The notes under the pieces: generated by a model
Databases searched by the model: none
The model's input: the letters and a program-made list of their open reading frames with translations, nothing else
Told to the model about the DNA's origin: nothing
NCBI GenBank assembly: GCA_903819815.1
Contig: CAIJFC010000322.1
Coordinates: 1 to 6,062, forward strand
DNA length: 6,062 nucleotides
Reading direction: 5' to 3'
Source: an uncultured Bacteroidota bacterium
Lineage (GTDB): Bacteria > Bacteroidota > Bacteroidia > Flavobacteriales > Flavobacteriaceae
In this document: positions 1 through 5,715 of the stretch, piece after piece
Numbering within the stretch: the stretch's first letter is position 1
Layout of the letters: each line of letters starts with the position of its first letter
Made by a program: the position numbers and the translations under genes

Positions 1-595
1 AAGTTAAATCTGTTTCTCCAACTATGTAAATATTGCCTGAAGCATCGGTAGTGCAGTGCTTTCCGTTGCCTCCAAAATAAGTACCCCATTGTCTTACGCC
101 ACTTGAATTAAACTTTACTAAAAAGCCATTATTAACTGCAGTTTCATGCGCTCCTGCCGTGGCTATACCTGAGGTGGAACTTGTAATTCCAATCATGAAA
201 ACATTGTCTGAAGCGTCAGTAGCGCAAGAGAATCCAAAATCATTTCCGCTCCCTCCGTAATAAGTAGCCCATTGCCTTACTCCACTTGAGTTAAACTTTA
301 CTAAATAGGCATCAAAACTGCCCGATCCACCGCTGGTGGGGCCACCAGCATGAACAGATTGATGTGCTCCTAAAGTGGCTAATAAATTTGACCCAGCAGC
401 TGAACTTGTGTACCCGACCATGTAAACATTGCCTGAGGCATCGGTAATGCAGGATTTAGCTAGATCTTCTCCGAACGGCCATACTTCTTGGGTGGCTGTG
501 TAATAAGTACCCCAACCTAGATGATTTTGAGCCATTGTAACTGTTGCAAATCCTAGGATTACAATTACTGTCATTAGTAAATTTTTCATTTTCAT
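1..595 (-). CDS. SBBP-repeat (beta-propeller) secreted protein, N-terminal part, truncated at window edge
   Basis: The reading frame is open from the ATG at 595 to the window edge: 198 residues with no stop, so the gene continues beyond base 1. Residues 1-23 form a signal peptide (MKMKNLLMTV, hydrophobic core, then TMAQ) with likely cleavage near A22/Q23. The mature part shows three copies of the SBBP-type repeat. Its landmarks are W-x-TYYGGSG, TDASGN(V/I)Y(M/I)VG(Y/E)T and a linker ending AYLVKFNSSGVRQW. Repeats 2 and 3 are 61 residues apart. Each repeat has a cysteine just before TDAS (C49, C124, C181) where a small or hydrophobic residue is more usual. SBBP repeats are thought to fold as beta-propeller blades, and flavobacterial members are often large secreted proteins with a C-terminal type IX sorting domain; that end is not visible here. 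A second in-frame ATG at 589 is possible. The substrate or role is unknown. It is probably not part of the sugar-degradation operon upstream. Confidence 0.85.
   Translation of the reverse strand, partial: MKMKNLLMTVIVILGFATVTMAQNHLGWGTYYTATQEVWPFGEDLAKSCITDASGNVYMVGYTSSAAGSNLLATLGAHQSVHAGGPTSGGSGSFDAYLVKFNSSGVRQWATYYGGSGNDFGFSCATDASDNVFMIGITSSTSGIATAGAHETAVNNGFLVKFNSSGVRQWGTYFGGNGKHCTTDASGNIYIVGETDLT
61..123 (-). repeat. Internal SBBP coding repeat, copy B
   Basis: This stretch aligns without gaps to 244-306, with about 54 of 63 bases identical. It encodes the LVKFNSSGVRQWGTYFGGNG part of the repeat. Several differences are silent third-position changes, which suggests selection on the protein after duplication. 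Confidence 0.75.
244..306 (-). repeat. Internal SBBP coding repeat, copy A
   Basis: Partner of the copy at 61-123, offset by exactly 183 bp (61 codons). It encodes LVKFNSSGVRQWATYYGGSG. The first blade in the gene (about 395-530) is more diverged at the DNA level but keeps the TDASGNVYMVG signature. Confidence 0.75.
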
Positions 596-616
596 GTTTT
601 GTTTGTTTTTAATTGG

Positions 617-648
617 TCAACCTATTTTAGTACGAGGCACGGTTCAAG
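617..648 (-). promoter_or_regulatory. Weak candidate promoter for the SBBP gene
   Basis: Read on the minus strand, CTTG, a 20-base spacer and TAGGTTGA resemble the Bacteroidota pattern TTTG / TAnnTTTG with about 20 bases between, but three bases differ from consensus. The -7 box ends 21 bases before the ATG at 595, which would give a short leader that is A-rich and lacks a Shine-Dalgarno site. The match is poor. It is listed because the 91-bp gap between 595 and 687 is the only non-coding space upstream of this gene. Confidence 0.2.
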
Positions 649-686
649 CTTGCCCTTAACGTTATTATAATAGAAAATGGTCGTTA

Positions 687-785
687 TTAGTAGCTTTTTT
701 TTCTATTTAAGATACTAGTACTAAATGAAAAAACAATAATTAAAAAAGCCGTGTAAATCGGTATAAAAATTATTAATTTCTTCAT
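687..785 (-). CDS. Possible 32-residue single-span membrane peptide
   Basis: The ATG at 785-783 follows the GH92 stop codon by 12 bases and opens a 32-codon frame that ends in tandem stops (TAATAA). The peptide begins MKKLIIFIPIYTAFLI, stays hydrophobic to about residue 26, and ends NRKKSY. That gives one predicted membrane span with lysines before it and basic residues after it. The tight spacing to GH92 suggests translational coupling in the same transcript. I do not recognise a family. T-rich DNA readily encodes hydrophobic residues by chance, and a 32-codon open frame is not rare at this base composition. It could instead be the signal-peptide remnant of a decayed gene. No terminator lies between it and GH92. 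Confidence 0.35.
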   Translation of the reverse strand: MKKLIIFIPIYTAFLIIVFSFSTSILNRKKSY

Positions 786-797
786 CTTAAATTTAAT

Positions 798-3050
798 TTA
801 ATTTGATGTTTTGAAAATTTGTGGTATGTTTTCTTCACTAGCGCCCCAAGCTTTATTTGGATGGGATCCCATTTCTAATTCTAAAGTTCCCCCATTAACA
901 AGATCTTCATGTGTAAACCAAGGCCCGTCTAGAGTTTTTCCATTCAATGAGGCTTTTTGAATATATTTATTTTTTTCATTACAATTTGGAGCATTAATGG
1001 TGAACGCTTTTCCATTTGGCAGATTAATTTTGATTTTAGAAAACAAAGGGCTACCAATAGTATATACTGGAATTCCTGGTGTAATTGGATAAAACCCCAT
1101 TGAAGAAAATACAACAAAAGCGGACATTCCTCCACCGTCTTCGTCACCGGGTATTCCGAAAATATTGTCCTTAAACCATGTATTTAAAAGGGTTCGTATT
1201 TTTTTCTGCGCTTTCCACGGGGACTTCGTTAAATTATACAAATATGGAATATGAAAACTAGGTTCGTTGCCCATAGAAAATTGCCCTACAATACCTGTAA
1301 AGTCAGGGAATCTAGCATTTAAAGCATAAACACTTCTGCCTAAATCTTCTCTAAACATCTGATCCAAACGTGTTTCAAAGGCATCACGACCACCCATTAA
1401 TTTTTGCAACCCCAAAACATCTTGTTGCACACTCCAAAGATAAGTCCATCCATTATTTTCATCATAATAATCTCTTCCTCCCATACCGCCGTCAAATTTT
1501 GGATCTATATCAATCCAATTTCCAGCTGCGTCTTTAGGCATAAAAAAACCCTTTTCTTTCCAATATAAATTCTTGTAATTTTTTGCTGTTTTTGAAAAAT
1601 ACTCATAGTCTTGCACTTTACCAAGATCTTTAGCAAGTTGAGCCAATGCCCAATCATCATAACTTTGGGCAAGAGTAACTGCAACAGCTTGTCTTTTTTC
1701 AAAACTATCAACTAAAGGTTCTGTTTCTTTTTCTCCTGGATGGAGCGCTGGAAAATACCCTAATTTTAAGGCTAATTTATCTAAAGGGGAAGCTGCTCCC
1801 AAACGCCATGGCACCATGGTTCCATCTAAGGCATTTTTTTTCATGGCTTCATACGCAACATTAATATCAAAGTTTTTAATGCCTTTTCTATAAGCATCTA
1901 GAATCATAATTGTGGAGTGAAAACCATTCATTGGTGGAACATCTCCATGTATTTGAGGAAATTGTGGCATCCATCCTGATTGTTGATACATCCTTACATA
2001 GGAGGCCATCATATCAGACTCCATATCAGGTTGCAGTATATATCGAAGCGGGTGTAATGCTAAAAAAGTATCCCAAACCCAATCATCAGCATAGAAATTT
2101 TGCTCTCCTTTATGAATTTTTTTATCATAATTACTATAATATTTACCCTCTTCGGTAATATTTATCATTCTTTCATAACTACGATATAAGGCAGTGTAAA
2201 ATGATCTTCTATGAGCTTCCGTTCCTCCCTCAACTTCTATTTGATTTAAAACATTGGACCACTTATCTTTTGCGTTATTTTTAACTTTTTCAAAATCCCA
2301 ATTTGGCATTTCTTTTTCTAAATTATTTTTAGCCTGCTCTATACTGATAAAAGATATTCCGTACTTAAAATTTACTTGCTTGAGTTCTGTATTATTCCAT
2401 GTTATCCATGAATTATTAGTGTTTTTTCCTGTTTTCACTTTTGCAAAATCACCTTTAACATCAAAAACACCATACGCATAAGCTTTCATACCTTCAAATG
2501 ATTCTATTCCTACAAGCGAACCGTCTTCATTAAGCTGCCAATCTCCTCCGTTTAATTTTTTAAGAAACAACTTTTTGATTTCTTTATTACCATAATTAAA
2601 ACGGTAAAAACCTGTTTTTTCTCCGGGAGAAAACTCAAGAGTAATATTAAAATCTTCAAGCCAAGTAGAATAATAATAAGGGTGGGCTATTTCTAGTTCT
2701 TGATCCCAAGCGGAAATAGGTACTGAATTTTCAGGTACATTTCCTGACACCGGTAGTAAACAAAAAAGAGGATCAGATCTGTGTTTTCTGGTTGTTAACG
2801 GGAATGATTTTATTTGATCATCCTTATAATCTTTCCGATCAGGATAAATACGAACCATTGAATTTGGCAAATGCATTCTAGTTTTTGTTGGTTCTAAAAA
2901 AGGAGCTACACCCCCAATTTGAAGATCTACATACTTTAAGTTGTCAATGTTTTCTGATTGTGTGTAGGCTAAATTGCAAGAAAAAAACACTAGCACAATG
3001 ACTAATAATTTCATGTATTTGATTCCGGATATGTAGTTGAATTTTGTCAT
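798..3050 (-). CDS. Glycoside hydrolase family 92 alpha-mannosidase
   Basis: GH92 enzymes are Ca2+-dependent, inverting exo-alpha-mannosidases that remove terminal mannose from N-glycans and mannans. The 750-residue length fits the family. An N-terminal beta-sandwich domain (about 40-265) is followed by the (alpha/alpha)6 catalytic domain (about 271-735). Clear signatures are FYTALYRSYER (284-294), WVWDTFLALHPL (324-335), QSGWMPQFPQ (357-366), ENNGWTYLW (531-539), GNEPSFHIPYLYN (594-606), GDEDGGGMSAF (635-645) and GSPLFSKIKINLPNGK (666-681). E531 is the likely catalytic acid, and D636/D638 are the likely aspartates handling the nucleophilic water, by analogy with characterised GH92 enzymes. 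The usual N-terminal family motif (YVNPFIGTGG-like) is diverged: YVDLQIGGVAPFLEP, then HLPNSMVRIYPDRKDY. This suggests a distinct subgroup, and I cannot assign linkage specificity. A methionine at residue 13 (base 3014) gives a cleaner signal peptide (MKLLVIVLVFFSCNLAYTQ) and may be the real start. FFSC could be a lipobox, so lipidation versus plain secretion is undecided. The gene starts 23 bp after the GH71/99-like gene, as in an operon. Confidence 0.96.
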   Translation of the reverse strand: MTKFNYISGIKYMKLLVIVLVFFSCNLAYTQSENIDNLKYVDLQIGGVAPFLEPTKTRMHLPNSMVRIYPDRKDYKDDQIKSFPLTTRKHRSDPLFCLLPVSGNVPENSVPISAWDQELEIAHPYYYSTWLEDFNITLEFSPGEKTGFYRFNYGNKEIKKLFLKKLNGGDWQLNEDGSLVGIESFEGMKAYAYGVFDVKGDFAKVKTGKNTNNSWITWNNTELKQVNFKYGISFISIEQAKNNLEKEMPNWDFEKVKNNAKDKWSNVLNQIEVEGGTEAHRRSFYTALYRSYERMINITEEGKYYSNYDKKIHKGEQNFYADDWVWDTFLALHPLRYILQPDMESDMMASYVRMYQQSGWMPQFPQIHGDVPPMNGFHSTIMILDAYRKGIKNFDINVAYEAMKKNALDGTMVPWRLGAASPLDKLALKLGYFPALHPGEKETEPLVDSFEKRQAVAVTLAQSYDDWALAQLAKDLGKVQDYEYFSKTAKNYKNLYWKEKGFFMPKDAAGNWIDIDPKFDGGMGGRDYYDENNGWTYLWSVQQDVLGLQKLMGGRDAFETRLDQMFREDLGRSVYALNARFPDFTGIVGQFSMGNEPSFHIPYLYNLTKSPWKAQKKIRTLLNTWFKDNIFGIPGDEDGGGMSAFVVFSSMGFYPITPGIPVYTIGSPLFSKIKINLPNGKAFTINAPNCNEKNKYIQKASLNGKTLDGPWFTHEDLVNGGTLELEMGSHPNKAWGASEENIPQIFKTSN

Positions 3051-3073
3051 TTTATGGAAAAACTAAATATTTT

Positions 3074-4390
3074 TTACTTTTTTTTAGAATAAATTGGTTG
3101 CGATTCAGATAATGGTATTTCTTTACGCAGCATTTTTCCTGCTTGACCTGTGAGCCATAAATAGTAATCTGAAGGCACACCTTCTTCATAACTAATAAAT
3201 CTAGTGTCTCCTACAGGCGGATTATTTGATACTTTAAAAATGGCTGTACCTTCGTCGATTTCATCAAACATGGCGACGTAGATAGTTTGTATGTCTGCTG
3301 TTATCGCATTGTACATTTGTCTCCATAAAAAATCGCCTTTTAACCTTGGAACGATATCAAAGTTTTCTGGCTTATCTTTTAAGTTTCCTGTGCTAAATCC
3401 TGGGAAAACAACGGGCATGTACAATAAATTGTTAGCATCACACCATTGTTTGTCTTTTACTATTTTTTCTAGTTTATGTTTATCTACACCTGCTAAATCT
3501 CTATACCTCATAGGTGTCCAAGGATGAACGATATCTGCCATTTTAATTACATCATGAAGTTTAGGATCTGAATTCGCATCATTTTTAAGTTCTCTCCAAT
3601 GAGTAGGCACTCCTAAAAGCACTGTACAATTTCCATATACTGGGTCGTTTTTGAAAAAATCAATCAATGCTATTACATTTTCAAAAGTGTAGTCTCTGTT
3701 TCTAAAACCTACTCCCCAAATGGCAACTACTGCCTTAGATTTGTAGGTTAAGATATTTGGGGTTTTAGGATTGTTAAGTTGATAGCTATCTACTAAATGT
3801 TTCCAATCGTTAATTGTATTTTGAACTACATCGCCTGATTTGCTTCCCGATAAATCGTACATGACACTAATTAATCGATTATTATTTTTAGAGGCGATAA
3901 AACAATTGTCAAAAACCTTATTTAAATTATTTTTTAATTTTTCATTTTTAAAACCTGTTGTAAACCTTTGAACAAAAACACCATCAATATCATAGTCTTT
4001 CATCCATTCAAAATGTCTATTTACCGTTTTTGGGTTTGCAGAACTAAATACATAAGCTGGTTTTCCATCTTTATGAATAAAGGATGTTTTATAAAGCTCG
4101 TCTTTATCAAATTCAGATACGTCTGGCCAATATTCTATTGTTGCACTTCCGGGTTTAAAGCCTTGTTTACCATTGTAATGTTTCCAACCTAAATCTGCAC
4201 CATCATTTTGTGCATTAAACCAACCTTGATAACCACACAATACTTTTCCAATTATGGAGCTATTTGATGGAATCTTCTTTTTATTTGTATTATTTGCTAT
4301 TTCCTTAGCCGTATTACTGCTATTAACTTTTTGACCGAAGCCAAAATATATGCATCCAAATAATCCAATTATAATGGCAAATTTTTTCAT
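3074..4390 (-). CDS. Secreted GH71/GH99-like glycosidase
   Basis: This 438-residue protein starts with a signal peptide (MKKFAIIIGLFGCIYFGFGQ) probably cut near residue 20; a lipobox at LFGC13 is possible but early. After a short polar linker, the domain from about 46 to 425 has the features of the Bacteroidota GH99/GH71-like group: VLCGYQGWFNAQNDG (50-64), then IEYWPDVSEF (85-94), then a (beta/alpha)8-type pattern with strands such as DIDGVFVQRF (134-143) and AVVAIWGVGF (220-229). Near the C-terminus is MFDEIDEGTAIF (374-385). That motif lines up with the GH99 signature NEWHEGTQIE, so E377 and E380 are the probable catalytic pair. GH99 enzymes are endo-acting alpha-mannosidases or mannanases and GH71 enzymes are alpha-1,3-glucanases; relatives are often loosely annotated as xylosidase/arabinosidase. 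The adjacent GH92 favours a mannose-containing substrate (inference). It opens the enzyme part of the cluster, after a 207-bp spacer with regulatory-looking sequence. Family placement is fairly sure; the reaction is not. Confidence 0.85.
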   Translation of the reverse strand: MKKFAIIIGLFGCIYFGFGQKVNSSNTAKEIANNTNKKKIPSNSSIIGKVLCGYQGWFNAQNDGADLGWKHYNGKQGFKPGSATIEYWPDVSEFDKDELYKTSFIHKDGKPAYVFSSANPKTVNRHFEWMKDYDIDGVFVQRFTTGFKNEKLKNNLNKVFDNCFIASKNNNRLISVMYDLSGSKSGDVVQNTINDWKHLVDSYQLNNPKTPNILTYKSKAVVAIWGVGFRNRDYTFENVIALIDFFKNDPVYGNCTVLLGVPTHWRELKNDANSDPKLHDVIKMADIVHPWTPMRYRDLAGVDKHKLEKIVKDKQWCDANNLLYMPVVFPGFSTGNLKDKPENFDIVPRLKGDFLWRQMYNAITADIQTIYVAMFDEIDEGTAIFKVSNNPPVGDTRFISYEEGVPSDYYLWLTGQAGKMLRKEIPLSESQPIYSKKK

Positions 4391-4420
4391 TTATCGATGG
4401 TTATTATTTTTTAAAGGTTA

Positions 4421-4464
4421 TATGTAATTGGTTTGCCTATTGGTTTTCAATCTGGTTACCTAAC
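4421..4464 (-). repeat. Three direct 12-bp repeats upstream of the GH71/99-like gene
   Basis: On the plus strand, TGGTTTGCCTAT (4429-4440), TGGTTTTCAATC (4441-4452) and TGGTTACCTAAC (4453-4464) are contiguous 12-mers that share TGGTTnnC. On the coding strand they read GnnAACCA three times, ending 38 bases before the ATG at 4390. Just after them comes TACATATA (4421-4428 on the minus strand), which could be a degenerate -7 box. Equally phased direct repeats next to a weak core promoter are a common layout for activator binding. Further TGGTT/AACCA copies lie at 4398, 4480 and 4490. The regulator is unknown. Confidence 0.35.
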
Positions 4465-4510
4465 ATCATTAATCTTTGAAACCATTTTTTGGTTATGCCC
4501 ATTTCGTATT

Positions 4511-4540
4511 CATAACTACTTTATAAGAAGTCAAATCAAA
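4511..4540 (-). promoter_or_regulatory. Candidate internal promoter for the enzyme genes
   Basis: On the minus strand, TTTG (4540-4537), an 18-base spacer and TAGTTATG (4518-4511) match the Bacteroidota promoter pattern TTTG / TAnnTTTG with one mismatch. It would start transcription near 4504 and give a leader of about 110 bases before the GH71/99-like gene. The -33 element lies inside the downstream arm of the hairpin at 4529-4562, so termination and initiation signals overlap. It would allow the two hydrolases to be transcribed apart from the SusD/lipoprotein unit. Confidence 0.35.
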
Positions 4541-4562
4541 TTAATTAAAATTTGATTTGACT
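4529..4562. terminator. Perfect 14-bp inverted repeat, probable intrinsic terminator or attenuator
   Basis: The arms AGTCAAATCAAATT (4529-4542) and AATTTGATTTGACT (4549-4562) are perfectly complementary around a 6-base loop. It lies 35 bp past the stop of the lipoprotein gene, the right place to end or weaken the SusD/lipoprotein transcript. The longest T-run (CTTTTTTT, 4563-4570) follows the hairpin on the plus strand, where I see no gene. On the coding strand the hairpin is preceded by the A-run and followed only by TTCTTAT, so termination in the coding direction may be incomplete. A role in mRNA 3'-end protection with partial read-through is equally possible. Confidence 0.55.
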
Positions 4563-4597
4563 CTTTTTTTATAATTCAATACTTGGTGTATCTTTTA

Positions 4598-5695
4598 TTA
4601 TAATTTGAATTCTCCCCTAAGAATTCTGAGGTAATCCTCTCCATACGTAGTCGCAGATTCTATTTGTGTATCTAAATTCCAATTATTGAAAGAATCTATT
4701 AAAACTAATTTGCTGGCTCCTGATGCTCTTCTGGCAATATTGCAATTCGCTTTAAACCAATCTGCATTTTTTGCAATAATATAATTTGTACTGGATACAT
4801 TATTAATTTTAGGATTATAGGATGGGGAAATCGTAGGTACAAATTCGATTTGGTGTCGAGCTAATGTTTCTTTATGGTAGCTCCAAGCTAGATCAACATA
4901 TTTGTGAAAAAACTGTAGCCTGTCATAAAAAACAAATTGAATATTAGCGTAATTAGTAAAGGTTAAAGCATCGACACAACCTTTAAATCTATTATCTTTT
5001 CCAGTAACTTGGTCACCAAAAAATCTCAAGGTAGGTGTCCATTCTAATTGCATACCTATCAAATACAATTCAACCCCTAACGCACGCATTTGTGACCTTA
5101 ATTGTTGATATAGTAAAGTATTGTCATTTGAAAACAAATTAAAACTATTGCTCATATAAACTACTGCTTTACCATTAATCTTCAAATAATTAGATCTTTG
5201 GAAATAAGGCACCATTAACATAAAATCATTTAAAAAAGTGGGTACTAAACCCCTAGTCTCAATTGTACTAGTATAACTTAATCCCATGTTAGCAAAATTA
5301 TAACTAAAAGCAAATTTCATGTCGCCAGAATTTGGAGCCATTTGCAAATTATCTATGTATGTCTTGTCTATATTATAATTTGCCATAACATTAGAAGACC
5401 TTAAGCCAAATATAAAGAAATCGACACCGGCTGTTTGGGCTTGTTCAACATGTTTTGAATACGTTATTGGATTCCCAATATCTCCATCATATATTCCTAT
5501 TGAAGGTGTTTCAATTGTGAGAGGATTTCTAATGAATTTGGTATAAATAGCCCCAACAGTGTAATTCGAAGTAACTGGTTCAAAAGGAATTGGTTGATTA
5601 TATATATTATCTTCTATTAAGATGGCTTTATCTTCTGTACAAGAAAGAAAAAGCAATACTATTACTAATAATGCACTTTTTTTTAAAATTTTCAT
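4598..5695 (-). CDS. GH99/WbsX-like lipoprotein lacking the catalytic glutamates; putative surface glycan-binding protein
   Basis: This 365-residue protein begins MKILKKSALLVIVLLFLSC, a lipoprotein signal peptide with C19 as the lipidated residue. TED directly after it resembles the acidic lipoprotein export signal that sends Bacteroidota lipoproteins to the cell surface. The rest resembles the GH99/WbsX (beta/alpha)8 fold: YTVGAIYTKF near 45, AGVDFFIFGLRSS (89-101), YLKINGKAVVYMSNSFNL (170-187, like the kidGrPVvyiY strand), VDALTFTNYA (241-250) and LVLIDSFNNWNLDTQIE (330-346). In GH99 this last motif reads SFNEWHEGTQIE and carries both catalytic glutamates. Here the positions are N338 and L341, and the glycine is D342, while SFN, W339 and TQIE are kept. 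Hydrolysis by the GH99 mechanism therefore looks impossible, and carbohydrate binding is more likely. Its place 20 bp after susD is the usual place for SusE/SusF-like or surface glycan-binding lipoproteins. The fold call is from motif recall and is less certain than the gene call. Confidence 0.8.
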   Translation of the reverse strand: MKILKKSALLVIVLLFLSCTEDKAILIEDNIYNQPIPFEPVTSNYTVGAIYTKFIRNPLTIETPSIGIYDGDIGNPITYSKHVEQAQTAGVDFFIFGLRSSNVMANYNIDKTYIDNLQMAPNSGDMKFAFSYNFANMGLSYTSTIETRGLVPTFLNDFMLMVPYFQRSNYLKINGKAVVYMSNSFNLFSNDNTLLYQQLRSQMRALGVELYLIGMQLEWTPTLRFFGDQVTGKDNRFKGCVDALTFTNYANIQFVFYDRLQFFHKYVDLAWSYHKETLARHQIEFVPTISPSYNPKINNVSSTNYIIAKNADWFKANCNIARRASGASKLVLIDSFNNWNLDTQIESATTYGEDYLRILRGEFKL

Positions 5696-5715
5696 GATAA
5701 TTGTTTTTATTATTA

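Noticed and set aside
660..689. Two copies of CGTTATTA 22 bp apart (660-667 and 682-689) as a possible operator.
   Set aside because: Eight AT-rich bases repeated once is easily chance, and neither copy has a clear relation to a promoter.
736..775. AT-rich inverted repeat (AATAATT...AATTATT around CCG...CGG) after the GH92 gene, considered as a terminator.
   Set aside because: Only the outer AT bases and an inner 3-bp stem pair; the segments between are U-U mismatches. It also lies inside the candidate 32-residue frame.
944..1711. Short minus-strand frames inside the GH92 gene in another frame, considered as signs of a frameshift.
   Set aside because: The GH92 frame is continuous with all family motifs in order, so no frameshift is needed.
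1910..2481. Plus-strand open frames of 75-82 codons inside the GH92 gene, with similar ones in the GH71/99-like gene.
   Set aside because: They lie antisense to strongly conserved glycosidase coding sequence, show no recognisable protein features, and have no leader or partner gene.
4391..4597. Possible hidden small gene or riboswitch in the spacer.
   Set aside because: ATG-started frames on the coding strand are at most about nine codons. The only solid structure is the simple hairpin, with no riboswitch-like multi-helix pattern that I recognise.
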